A stretch of 64,000 nucleotides of DNA from Henricia sp. BOLD:AAB3569 (taxonomy: Eukaryota; Echinodermata; Asteroidea; Spinulosida; Echinasteridae): contig JBBELK010000164.1 in assembly GCA_037783545.1 (NCBI GenBank), forward strand, positions 1,860,001 to 1,924,000, written 5' to 3'. The position numbers and the translations under genes are program-made. The notes under the pieces are model-generated. The model had not been told where the DNA came from. It did no database searches and was given only the letters and a program-made list of their open reading frames with translations. Shown piece by piece: positions 29,520-41,575 of this stretch (the stretch's first letter is position 1; every line of letters starts with the position of its first letter).

Positions 29520-31955
29520 CAACTAACTTAGTTAGTTTTACAAAGTAAAACTAAACCGACTTAGTTCGCGTCCGTCGACACTTGACACATTTTGAACCCA
29601 AGAGGGTAATCATTCGGCCAAATAACTTTCTATCCGCTAAACATTTAGCCCCTATAATTTGTTCAATTGTTTCCGAATCAAACCCCACATGACCCTAACT
29701 CCCTCTCCCGAGTTTCCCAAAAGCCCTTACCGTCATCTGCCGACATTTTCCCCGTGAGAGACGCTTGTGCGCGTGGCGAGGCTTTCCGCAAACAGAATCT
29801 TAAGCTAAAAACCGCTTTACCCTCTCGATGATTGGTCGCCTTAAGGTGGGTCATTAGCGGATCCGAAATAGGATTAAATTTTCATCACTCCCTAAAACAC
29901 GGACTCCATTACCGAAATAAGAAAAGTGGAGAGACGCGGAAGCGACTGTTTTTGGCCAGGAGGCTGGGCGGAATGGAACGAACAAGCAGAGGCGTAGAAA
30001 AGAGACTTAAGACCCCGTATACGACATTTTAAAATGTTTGACTTGTTTTAAAATGGATCTCGGCTAACAAAAAAAGATGCGAAACCGTGCCAACCTCGAA
30101 AGCAACACGCTGGGTACAAAAAGGGATACATAATGGATAAGCGAAGCGAATTCTTGCGCATGTATAAGAAGCAAGGTCCTCCAAGATCTCGATGTTGAAA
30201 TCGTCCCGAGAAGTGCGGACCTTTTGGGCGCGAAAAAAGCCTCCATGTCCACTTAGAGTTTGCGCTCACCGTATTTATGTATCGACCGGTGCTACTCCGA
30301 AGTGCTTTTCTTTTTACCCAACTCACAAATAACCTTGTTTATCCATTTGCGTTTGTCCCGGCTACTTCCTTTCTCTGTTTTTAATTTTAGCCCCTTTTGG
30401 GGAGTCAAAGAATTATTTATCAACTAAAGTGGTCATAGAGTACGGGTTGTCTGCGAGCAGTTGTCTTTGTAATGGTGTGCGTTTTGCCTTGCAAATTTCG
30501 GTGCACGGATCAGTGAAAATGGAGTATTCAATGCCTAGCGTGCGGCCTTTAAATTAAAGGTATATTTTTGCCAGTGTTTAGTAGATCTTGCAGCCAGATA
30601 AGGCATTTCATAAATATCTAGCACAGCTTTATTTTGTGATATTTGCAAATGTATACGGGTGTAGATGTAGCACTCCCACTTGTCAGACGCAACCTTCTTG
30701 GTAATTCACCATCCCAATATAGGCCTAAAGGGAGCAATTTCAGCGGTTCGAACCACACAACAGAGTAGCGCACTTCACCGATCTGCCTCTACACAACCAA
30801 AACACCCACCGTTTGTGTAAGATTCGCTTCGACAGCTCGTAATTGGTGCAAATGGCCGCGCGTTGTCTACAACAACCCAAACCATCCCTCTCCCTTCCTC
30901 AGGCGTCCAAACATACGTCTTATACGGAGACTTGAGACACGAGAAAGAGGGCCTCTCTCTTTCTTTTAGACCCTGAAGAGATCTGTCTTAATTGGTGCGT
31001 ATGTCGGCCCACAGATCCCCCTTTTTCCTTTGCCTAGGGCACAAACGTACCGAAAAGAGACACAAAAACACGGGTATACCTGCAGAACCGCGCGGTGTTC
31101 TTCACTCGAGATGCAAGTGTCATCCCCAACTGTCCGTACACCCATCATCTCAAGACACATACGACGAATTTAAGAATCTATACCCCCTTTAGCTTATTAC
31201 TGAGATGTATTTACTCAAGAAGGGTCCGTTAACCCTTGCGTGTTTGTCTTAGCTTGTCTTATAAGGAAAAGGAGCACATACGTCACTTATAAAGCGACCG
31301 GCCACAGAGACTCGTATTATAAGGTTCACGCATCAATATTATTCTGTACATTGTCCGGTTGAATCGCTCGATTTTCGGAGATAATCTTTTAATGACAATT
31401 AAATCGTTAATGGAAAGTGGAGCCAGGAGTAATTTCTGCGAAACGTAAATGCAGACGGTTGTTACAAAGTATGTGCTGTAGCTGATGTCTTTTTAAGACT
31501 TTTTATGACATTAAAGTGTAATATAAGAGTTCAACACCCACGTTGTCTTGTGTTTTATTCCGCACTTTAAGCAAACTTCCAAAATAGCTACCTTATGCGC
31601 TTTGCAACAACCTGTACAAATCTGCTTGAGTGAAAAAGAGATCAGTGGACTAGTACCGGGTATCGCTCTTTGAAGTGAACCGTTCTTTATTTTTTGTTAA
31701 CTCTATATTTTCTTCATAACCAGCTAAACAAAGATGAACAGCGCCCTCACGTGTCAATAAATTTTTAAATGATAAAAGGTAATTTATTTGTGGAATAAAA
31801 TAAAATTTGAGTTTGCCATTTTATTTATATACATATAGAAGCTTTTTTGATTTATGTACAAAAATGTTTAGAGTAAATATTTATTTCAGCAAACCTTGAA
31901 AATCTTGACCCGGATTCGTACAATTGACCTCTATACAATGAATACAACAACAGGT
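29520..31955. other. Long stretch with no gene recognised
   Basis: Mixed composition. Frames at 29832-30032, 30048-30326 and 30966-31192 lack domains. No repeat family of the window is obvious. Confidence 0.4.
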
Positions 31956-31961
31956 GGCTAT

Positions 31962-32152
31962 GCCAGAATTGAAGCAAAGCGTGAGCCATCTTGCACCAGG
32001 CAAGACAATGCTTTGCCTAGACTGCTCACCGGTCCATAAGATTACTTTCATTCCACTTAAACACACATACTCTAGTGAAAGTAGTATAACCAGTCTAGGC
32101 AAGGCATTGTCTTTCCTGGAGCAAGATGGCGGACGGTTGTTTCACTCAGGGA
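31962..32152 (+). mobile_element. MITE family C, copy 3
   Basis: CCAGAATTGAAGCAAAGCG, GCCATCTTGCACCAGGCAAGACAATGCTTTGCCTAGACTG faces CCAGTCTAGGCAAGGCATTGTC...GGAGCAAGATGGCGGACGGTTG. Best-preserved palindrome of the family. Confidence 0.82.
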
Positions 32153-32159
32153 GTCTCTT

Positions 32160-33660
32160 ACCACTCCACTGTAAATAGGTCAGTGAAACAACCTCGAGTG
32201 TGTTGCTGTAGTGTGCGGCTACCCCGATGAAATCACGGGGGAGGCTTTTGTATAATCAGATCAACCGGGTATTGTCAAGCATTATCGTTGATTAACGCAC
32301 AGAAAAAGGGAAAAAAGTAGAAAAAAAAGAAAGCAAGAAAAAACTAGAGTGAATTGATCAGCCACTGGGGCATTGTACAATACATGGTCTTGGTTTACTG
32401 TCCCGGGGTCTGTGAGGGTGTGTGGCACGGTGTCCGTCAGAGAGTGGGGAATTGATGAAGCTACTAGGTTAACCCAATCTTGTCTATTTTTTTTTTATGG
32501 AGATTGTTCCAATAAGCCGGACATCGTTCCAATTAAGGTTTGGCATACTTCAAAAACGGGAAAGAGGGTGGAGGGGAAACCACGCACGACTGAATCGTAA
32601 TCAAGTTATGGCGGGAAGCTCATCCGTTTAATGCCTTAAATCTCGCAAAATCTCACGACCCAAAAGAGATTACCGGATGGCGGAGATATCATAAAAACAA
32701 AACAAAAAGCAGACATTAAAATTGTGTTTCTGGAATTTTTTTAAAACGTTCATTTTGCAAATAGAGTAAGACCATTAAATGTGTCAGTGTAAGTAAAATC
32801 TACGGGAAGATCAACATTTCAAAATGGCGTAGCGCGACAATGAAAGTTTACATACAGAAACCAAGTCGCGTGCATGTAGTCCGAAAGACACCGATGCATG
32901 TTTTTGACGGGAATACGGGTGCACGGCCGCCGATTTTCACACCTCTCGACCCCGTGTTGTATAGTTGAACGAAGAAACGGACACTGGGTGCGAAATGCCA
33001 ACTCCCGCCGTCCCTATTTAAATGAAGTAGCTGCATTTCGATTAATAATGGAATTAAGCGGGGTTGAGAGTTGGAGATGGAAAAACCGAGGGTGGTACGG
33101 ACGACGTAGGACGCGACCAAACCGCAACTCTGAAAGATCAACCTCATGCATATTACCGGTCGCGTTCGCTAAAACGTCCGTGTATACAGCGATACCATGA
33201 GTGGTTGAGCAGGCCGAAAATCGAGACCCGTCCTGTATATGTATACGGCCAGCATGTTACCAACTGCGGTCTAAAATGTCCTCGAAGTGTATCGGTGTCT
33301 TTTAAGTGAATATCGAGCTGTGAGTTGCGAAGGTCGAACGGTAAGACGGGCGCTGAAAACGAACACGTCCAACGTTTAACAAGTCGGTTGATTATGCACT
33401 CTGTACCCTCTACAGAGTGGCCCCATTACATGACATGCATCTGATTAGTGTAATATGGCGTTCAAACCCTTTTACGGACAAGTGGTGTTAAATAATAGGT
33501 TTTATGTATGATATGTAAATTGCTTGTCATTTTTCTCTGTTGGACAGGACTGCAGGCGTTGAAAATAATCGGCAGCACGGCATGGTTTCTGTGTATATTT
33601 CGCAATTAAACGATGTTTTTATTCAGAAAAATGCGAAATTACAACGCGTCTATCTAAAGT
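32160..33660. other. No gene recognised
   Basis: A purine-rich tract with GAAAAAACTAGAG ends near 32350. Overlapping 60-100 codon frames at 32819-33309 occur on both strands without domains. Confidence 0.4.
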
Positions 33661-33664
33661 TACT

Positions 33665-33755
33665 AAATGGTGTGACGTCACAAGGTCATCTATGAATACT
33701 TAAATAAAGGTATACATCCATTTGAAAACAGTTTTGTTTGTTTCAAACGGTTCAG
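33665..33755 (+). mobile_element. MITE family B, diverged copy
   Basis: GTGTGACGTCACAA, TATGAATAC, ATACATCC and GTTTCAAACGG follow the order of 5105-5195. Similarity is patchy. Confidence 0.4.
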
Positions 33756-34552
33756 ATCTGCAGACTTGGATTCGGGTCTGCAAAGAAACAAGTTTTATCG
33801 GCCTTTTTTTTTTAAACAAAGGCTTTATCTTAGCTTGTTTTAAAAATGGCGAGACCTTTCCCTTATACAATATGAACAATTTATATTAACCAAATGTGGA
33901 CAATATGAAATAGTGTCATAAATTATGCCAAGGAAATCTTGTGAACAATGAATGTACTCAAAATTAGGTTAGGAAGAAAAAAACATCGAATTTCCTAATG
34001 CACAGCACTGACAAAAACGGACGCCGCATTTCGCATTTCGCAGAAACCCCCACGGGACGCTATCATTTTATTTATATCTTCCAAGCAATTAATGTTAAAA
34101 CAAGACACTCATGTATAATGTTATGCCCGGAATCTTGCATTCTACGAGTAGAAAAACCACAATTCCCCTGGGAACCTGAACAGAAAACGAATTTTATCAA
34201 ACCGAGCAGACCCGAATGTGTTTCCCGAAAAACCCCGTGAGATGTAAATTAAAAACAACATCGCAGAAAGTGTGCGCGGGTTTTTATAATTATTCTCCAA
34301 AGTGGAGGGGAATTGGAGCGCTTGTGCCGAGTGCGTTCCTGGCAATTTAATTTGCGCGATGTCTTTCATCGTGCCTAAACCTGGTCCGCGGGAAATAGAG
34401 CCGTGCATGTATTATGCGTGGCTGTCGGAGATCTGGTATTTAATAACATTTTCAGCATGACCTATCGCGGGACAAATTTTTCGCATGGCTGTCAAAGTCG
34501 AAAACAAGTTTCAGTCGTGTCTCTTGACTCAGTTCTACAAAATGTAATCTGC

Positions 34553-34690
34553 TGCGTTCGATGGTGCCAGCCTATCTGTGCCGTCCAAGCCTCGTATTCG
34601 CAACGAGGCTTAGAACGCAGGCGTAGTCTGGTACCTTTCCAATCAGCAGTACACATTTTATAGAATTGATTCAGGGAACACCGTTGAAAT
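34553..34690 (+). repeat. Repeat family D, copy 1
   Basis: A perfect hairpin AAGCCTCGT...ACGAGGCTT at about 34587-34611 is followed by GTAGTCTGGTACC, AATCAGCAGT and GAATTGATTCAGGG. The same order occurs at 48186-48300. Confidence 0.6.
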
Positions 34691-34699
34691 TTATTGAAA

Positions 34700-35765
34700 T
34701 TGCTTCTCCAATGTTCTATTATTTTGTTTGATTAACCATAATTATCAAACTACGTATTCTATGTTGGCAGTATGTTTTCCCAATGAGTAACTGCTTCGTG
34801 CCGCCATGTTTTCCGTCACTTTTGGAAATATGGAGAGTTCTATTGAATCACTCGACGAACACTTCCCCTTCCAGTTGATCAAAATGTCCGAGACTTTGGG
34901 TTTTGATAAATACATGTACTGCAGCAACCACATTATAAGAGTCTGTTCTTTAATATACACCATCAAAGTACATTATCGCTGCAGTCAATGTGTGCACCGC
35001 CCTCAACGGTTGCATTTAACGAACCGTAGAATTGGGTCAAAAATGAACAAGAACATCGGCACAAGGAGTAGTGTCAAGATTTTCTGATTTATTTTCGGCA
35101 AAAAATTAACTCAATTTGCTTCAAATCATCGGACGCTTGAGAGCATTCCTTTACTCGGCTGCAATAATGCATTAACCGCGATGCATATTGCAAATAAAGG
35201 GCGAAATCCCGCGCTCACGCTACCGTGTGATGGAACGGTCTACGCCCGATGGACACTCGGTGTGTTTACCGAACGCGCGTTGGATGTGATCTTAGATAAT
35301 ATTAGTTCTCTTCCATCATGTTTCTCCGGGATTTTTAGACAGCGTGAACAGCGGGGCCCATTATTATAGATCGTCTCGCTTCGCGTCCAACTGTGCGATA
35401 TTGCGGCATCATATGAAAACAGCATTATGAAAAACCTGTCCGTTCTTTCAGTTGAATTGAGATTTTGACAGTGTCTAAGATTTTGACAGCGTTTTATGAC
35501 AATTCAAGATGGCGAGGCAATGTTTTCGTAACCTCGACGTTTTCATTTGTCCCTTAAATTCCTGCTTCTTTTAAAGACCAAATACAGCCATGCTGTCATC
35601 CACAAGACAATATACATCTTAATTATGGTGTATCAAAAGAATAATCACTTTTGTGTAAAATTTACAAAGGAAATCTCGCGAAAAGTATTCACGAGGCCTT
35701 GACGTTTTCAACCTCTGTCGTTGGGGGCGCTTCAAAGTTCCGTGACGTCATGGAATGTATTTGAG
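34700..35765. other. No gene recognised
   Basis: The 93-codon plus-strand frame at 34806-35087 is the longest here. It has no domain that I recognise and is opposed by a minus-strand frame of similar length. Confidence 0.35.
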
Positions 35766-35769
35766 TCGC

Positions 35770-36052
35770 ATTACAAGGGCGCGTTCATGTGAACGAAACT
35801 AACTCCCTGACTATCGTAGTATTATGACTCTATTTTCCGTGTAGTATATCAAGGGAACCAGCCTAAAAACAGGACATGTGTGGCTTCCCACAATTTCTTG
35901 AAAGCATGGACACAGTTTTTCATTGTATTTTCAGAACGTAGATTAAGTGTTGAGCTGACTTATACACAGGTTGGTTTTCATCACACACATCCTCAATCAC
36001 ACATGGAGATAACACCATTACAGTTTTCCAACCGTGTAATATATCTTTAAAA
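35770..36052 (-). mobile_element. Solo arm of foldback element F, inverted
   Basis: GGGCGCGTTCATGTGAACG, GGGAACCAGCCTAAAAACAGG, AGTTTTTCATTGTATTTTCAG, GAGCTGACTTATACACAGG, ATGGAGATAACACC occur in the order of the right arm of 39141-40393. Confidence 0.75.
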
Positions 36053-36566
36053 CCACTGTATATTGTAATTCATTTCATAAAAACGAAATATATCGGCCAA
36101 CGACACGTGAATTTGAGGGCGAATCCTCCAATGTTGACTCAACGGCAAAAAACTACACACTCCATAAATATTAGTATACGCCCAGTATGCAGGCAAAACG
36201 CATTGTTTGTTTTAGCGGGACAAGCATGTAATTGGGTTGTAGAAATTACTCGTAAGCCCGAGGACTGGCGAGACACTAAATTATACTGCAAATATCGGCT
36301 TAGTGGTCAAATTCTCATTAAAGAGTCTTCATTGTTTTTGAATTTATAGCACGTCTGAAACAAAATTATTAACAAAACCACTCTTTTGATCATCTTTGTT
36401 CAAGTATGATGTATGATGAAACACTGACGCATATACCCCAAAAATGTAAGCAAAATGCCTAAAATGGATTTCAATTTCACGTATCGAACACAACATCTGA
36501 TGGTATGGTGCCTGATTATACCATTGATATGAAACAACCAAACTTGGGATGAGAGAAAAATCGTAA

Positions 36567-36652
36567 AGGCCTCATCGGGATTCGAACTCGAGACCTCTGA
36601 CTCACTGGCAACTAGGCAGATGCTCTACCAGCTGAGCTATAAGGCACAGTTG
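36567..36652 (-). repeat. tRNA-like sequence with elongated anticodon arm
   Basis: On the minus strand: TGCCTTATAGCTCAGCTGGTAGAGC (A box), GAGTTCGAATCCCG (B box) and GATGAGGC, which pairs with GCCTTA. The D arm, T arm and acceptor stem nearly fold. The anticodon arm is about eight bases too long and imperfect, so a SINE head or tRNA pseudogene is likelier than an intron-bearing tRNA gene. Its head matches the units at 52263-52520. Confidence 0.6.
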
Positions 36653-36654
36653 GT

Positions 36655-37915
36655 ATACTACCTGATGCGTTTTTAGAACATTCGTTATTTTACGAGACAG
36701 GCCACATTTTAGTTACATAATTTTGTGGATTATGATGTTCTATACTTTGGATAATATCAGAAATATTTTGTTTTACACAACAATACGAACCAAAATACAA
36801 CACAATTAACGTTTTTAAACACCGCACAGGATACCAAGTGCACAACGGCATTGCGTGACGCCGACTAAATGCCTCAGACGTCCATTTACGACATTATAAT
36901 GCACACACATCGTCTATTGAATTACATCAGCCCCGCAATTTACATATTGAATTAGAGTAAACTTAGTAAGCGATATTAATGTCCACGTCTCTAGTTTTTT
37001 TCTTTCTTTTTCATTTTTTTTCCTTCAGATGCCTGGCTGAGTGTTAGCTGGCCTGCGGTAAATTCATTTAGGAGCGTTTGGCGTAAGTGCGTATATATAG
37101 TCACTTGCCCTGATTTCGTTTACACTATACAGGCATGCGGACGTTTTCATTTTGTTTTTAATTTTCGTCTCCTTAATAAAATTGCAAGAGGAAAATTCTA
37201 GTCCAATGCACTGTTTCGCTATTTTGAGCATCTCCGAGAACAAAATTAACACACTTCTATATAAACACATTTTTTTTGTAGCCAGATTGGAAATGTGTTC
37301 AAATTTCAATGTTCAAAATGTTAAATTTTAAACACTATGAAATGTGTTAGAGGGAAATGGGTTAATTTTTTTTGTAAAGCGTACAAATGAACATCATGTG
37401 GATTTAAACACACGGCGTGTAAACAAATGCTCGTAATCATTTTTGCATTAAACATTTAAGACAAGTGTTTAAAAAATCTCATTATTTGACTAAACTTGTA
37501 AAAAAAAGGCAGTAAAACACACAAAATGTTTAAATTCAATGCGAATTTTTACCGTACTTTGTACTTTAAACGTTTCACAATTACGCCATTTTTTTTAAAA
37601 CATTGATTACGAAAATCCCCTGTTGGCTTTATCAGTAAAAATAAGTTTTATAAGGTTTAAAAACTGTTACTATGCCCTTACGGTAACTTTAATAGAAGTC
37701 CAACGACCTGTCTTTCTAATTTATCACACAGCTCTTAAACTAAGAGCAAATTTCAAGAACTCCTGTATATTTGAGATTGCGCAAACCGAAGTCAAAACAA
37801 TCTCAGAACCACCATCTCCTCGGAAAACCCAGAGAGAAAAATCAATCTTGGACCACAAACGTAAACCTCGTTTTTTATGAATCTGGCGAGAGACGTATTG
37901 AGTTTGGGGAGAGGA
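36655..37915. other. No gene recognised
   Basis: Very AT-rich DNA with poly-T tracts. The 85- and 81-codon frames at 37064-37309 and 37623-37880 have no domains. Confidence 0.4.
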
Positions 37916-37968
37916 GGAGAGGGGCGGGGGGAGGGGGAAGGGGGGGGGGGGGGGGGGGGGGAGGGGGG
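37916..37968 (+). repeat. G-rich tract with 22 consecutive G
   Basis: GGAGAGGGGCGGGGGGAGGG leads into an uninterrupted G run at 37940-37961. The glycine-rich frame over it is an artefact. Confidence 0.85.
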
Positions 37969-38387
37969 TTGAGCTCCCGGGCTAGTCCGGCAATTTCAGG
38001 AGATCGTAAAGGAACAATATCCGCCGAGCTCACACCGTTGGGCAATCGAGAAAAGACGGCAGGTTCAGTTTTTAATAATGCCGGACTTTTTGAAGTAGGT
38101 TTATGAAAACGGCCACCGATATTAAGGGAAGATTCCCCCTTAAAACGAAGGGCACAAGAAATAAAAAAAATGTTAAGGATAGAGTGGGTTTATATATATA
38201 GGCCTATCAAGTTTGAACATTTTAAAACACACATGATTAGCATAATAATATACACAGAATTAACCAATTAGATCTGCAAGAATAATCCTGCAGAAAACTG
38301 CTTTATTTCAGTGGTTTGACTTGTGTTTTGCTTATTACCGTTTTCTTAAAAGCAGGTTTTTATTTTAAAAATGAATATTTTAGATTT

Positions 38388-38640
38388 TACAGATATTACA
38401 GGATTCAAAAATCCTTACAAATTAACGGCGTGTTCCAATTGAGAATGATGTGCATGACAAAAAGTCAGCTCAGTACCTCATACGTTTCGAGAAAATAAAG
38501 TCCATCTAATTCCTTTCAGGAAATTGTGCGAAGCCAATGTCCTATTTAGGCTGGTTTCCTGTTTATACTTATCACGGAAAACATGCATTTGTCCCATGGT
38601 AAACTTCTTCACATAATGCGCGGTGCTGGCTGCTCAAGTA
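38388..38640 (+). mobile_element. Solo arm of foldback element F, diverged
   Basis: ATTACAGGATTC, TTAACGGCGTGTTCC, AAAGTCAGCTCAGTACCTCAT, GTGCGAAGCCAATGTCCTATT, TAGGCTGGTTTCCTG follow the left arm order. About 25 bases of the outer unit are missing. Confidence 0.65.
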
Positions 38641-39140
38641 ACATAATGCGTCCGGTACGGCACGCGTCTGTATGCAGCTATGATGTATTGAGATTTTAAT
38701 ATTTTATTAAATAGCTCACCAGGATTTCAAAACCTTGCAAATTATAGATGTCCTTTAAAAACTTATGTAAAATTTATGTGAATTGTTTGTGAGTGTTGAA
38801 ACTAAATAAATACAAAACAGGGTCGACGTTCTATGAAGCGCGGACTCCGGCTTCTTTCGCCACCCTTCCCCCGTGTATTTGTTCAATGCCTCGTATATTC
38901 TGATGCCCTGCCCGGCCATGGATCTTATTAATTAAGCACAATCTCTTAAATTTATCCCTATCGATGGTCCCGCGGGCCTGAAAGAACACTCATCAGTATA
39001 AGCGAGCGCAGCGCGTGGCTGTTCGATCATGGAGCGGGGGAAAAGGGAATTTGTCCGGACGCGAGGTTAGGAGATTTTTTTTGCGGGAAGCTTGAGTCAC
39101 GCGTGCAAGATGGCCGCTATGGTCACAGACTTTCAAATCA

Positions 39141-40393
39141 GATTACAGGATTAGGAAACTGTTAAAAACGGCGTTATTCCCACGTGTGATTGATGATGTG
39201 TATGATAAAAACCAACCTGTGTATAGGTCAGCTCAGCATCTCATCTACGTTCAGAGAAAACAATGAAAAACTGTGTCCATGCTTTCAAGAAACTGTGCAA
39301 AACCGCTGTCCTATTATAGGCTGGTTCCCTGGCTGTAGTGCACGGATAACAGAGTAATACCAAAGTATTCAGAGGCCTAGTTTCTGTCACATGAGGGCGC
39401 GCTTGTAAATAAATGTGTGTGCACACATATTTATATAAATTCATTTTCAATTATCGGTTTCTTATAAAAAGATGGAATCATTGCATTGGACAGTTAGAAC
39501 CACTTCTATCTTCCATTTGAATAAGGTTTTTCCCGGTCAAATGCTTGAATAAAATTTTAGGACATTGCAAATGCGGGCTTTAAAAAGCAAAGCAATTGCA
39601 GCCGACACGAAACAGTCGTCGAGGACTAGTGACGCATTTTCCACCGGTCCTAAACGCTCGAAGGGTAAAATCAGAGACTGCGGTAAATCCAATATTGCGC
39701 TAGCTTGTGGAGCTGATCTTATCTACACGGATGCCAGAAGGGGTGATACTAACCCGATGCCTAAGCAGCCCCAGGGTAGGGGTGTGAGTGCGCCGGGATG
39801 GGGAGAGATGGGAGAAAACCCGCCGCGAAATGAACGAGCGCTCTGGTTTTTATTAGAACAGGACTGTGGAAACTTATCGTATTCAAAATATGGTGGTCTA
39901 TCCGAAAGAGGTTATGTAAGCCCGTATACAGGATTACAATGTCCACAATGTTAATAATTTGACTGGTAGAACCTTACTCAAATGGAAGATAGAAGTGGTT
40001 CCAACTGTCCAATGATTACGCCCGATATAATAATTTTGTATTTATTTTGTTTATTTTTTTTGTTTAAAGAAAACGACAATTGAAGATGAATTTTCTATAA
40101 ATGTGTGCGCGCGCACATTTTGTACAAGAGCGCCCTCATGTGAACGAAGGTACGCCCTGACTATACCGTGGTATGGCTCAGTTCTTCATGCAGTATAGCT
40201 AGGGTACCAGACTAAATAGAACGGTGGCTTTGCTAAACATTTGAAAAACATGGATACATGCAGTTTTTCATTGTTTTCTCGGAACGTAGATGAGGTACTG
40301 AGCTGACTTATACACAGGTTGGTTTTTATGATACACATCTTCAATCACACATGGAGATAACGCCATTTGTAACAGTTTTCCAATCCTGTAATC
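39141..40393. mobile_element. Full-length foldback element F (about 1.25 kb)
   Basis: A giant palindrome. The left arm (about 39141-39583) begins GATTACAGGATTAGGAAACTG, and the right arm (about 39918-40393) ends CAGTTTTCCAATCCTGTAATC. Markers along the arms occur in mirrored order: the ATGTGTGATTGA block, AAAACCAACCTGTGTATA, GAGAAAACAATGAAAAACTG, the GAGGGCGC / GCGCCCTC pair, and ACTTCTATCTTCCATTTGA. Arms of about 450 bases enclose roughly 335 bases. No transposase is encoded; the 129-codon frame at 39565-39954 has no known domain. The arm's outer unit is the one amplified at 3241-3930. Confidence 0.85.
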
Positions 40394-40399
40394 TATCTT

Positions 40400-41380
40400 T
40401 AACTCAAATGGATTTTACGCGCAATGTGACTGCATGGCTTGGTTTGTCTTGAACAACTCGAAATAAACTCATCTTATTCCCTAAAACAATTCCTGGCCTG
40501 GCCTAATCGATTGATTCGCCGCCCACCCTCGATAATATTAGTATTGATAAGTTTCCGAAACCGTGTTTACTCGGGGCAACGAAAACCGGTTTTCCCTAAA
40601 CATTAGAAATGCAAATGAACGCTCATATTATTTCAGTCACGGCTAGTCCGAGTTGGGTCGGCGTACGTAAGATCGATCGCTCGGACTAATTGTGAAGTTT
40701 CCTCACGTATTCGCTAAACCACTCGCTTGCACGAAATAGTTGGCACTTCACTCGTACCAGAAGCATCATCAACTATCGCACGGGGAAACAAAGCCTCCAG
40801 GGCCCTCCACAAAAAATCACATCTTATATTTTTACAACAAATTTCCCCTAAAAAAAGCTGGGAAAAATTCAACCCACGACACTTCCTGTTCCCGAGGGGG
40901 TGTTTGGGGCGCGTGAGGCTCCGGTGGTGGCCCCTCCGGGAATGTAATAGCTCGCAGGGCAGCCACACGCTTCTTATGCAACTCATGGTCTTGTTTTTGC
41001 GCGGGAAAAAAGAATGCCTCATTTCTTAGTTTGGAAGATTTTATTTTTGCAGTTGTCGTCTGCTCTTGTTGGCCACTTGGCAACGGCCTGGCCGATCTGA
41101 GATAAAATACGCGCGGGAATGAATGTCCTGTGGGGATACACGTCACCGGCGCACTGCTGTAGTTACGTTGAAGTCAAGTGTTCTCCTCAGTGCTCCACTT
41201 AAATAAAATTACACATGGAAGGGGAAATGAAACTAATCATGGTTTGCCGTTCAACCAGCTGCATCCTAGGAGCTTCGGTTTTTCTTGAATACTTGAACAG
41301 ATCATACGAAAAAAATGGCGACAAAATTCGAGAACACAGAGCAAATTCACGCAATACAGTTCTGTTAAAGAAGACTTGGT
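40400..41380. other. No gene recognised
   Basis: Opposing frames of about 100 codons at 40714-41146 show no domain. CpG content is moderate near 40640-40950. Confidence 0.35.
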
Positions 41381-41387
41381 ATTGGTA

Positions 41388-41567
41388 CAGTGAAACTTGT
41401 CTACAGTGGCCACCCTCGGGACCGTAAAAAACTGGCCACTATAAAGAGGTGGCCTCTTTAGAGAGGTTTCTTAAGCATTATACACATGGCATTTGGGACC
41501 AAAGGTGGGTGGCCACTATATGCAGATGGCCTGTTTATCAAGGTGGCCTTAATAGCATGTTTCACTG
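41388..41567 (+). mobile_element. 180-bp MITE with CAGTGAAAC ends and TA duplication
   Basis: CAGTGAAAC at 41388 faces GTTTCACTG ending 41567, flanked by TA at 41386-41387 and 41568-41569. The interior repeats GTGGCCAC and GGTGGCCT blocks (TAGAGAGG, TATAAAGAGGTGGCC). Such ends occur in widespread invertebrate MITEs. Confidence 0.8.
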
Positions 41568-41575
41568 TATATCTA

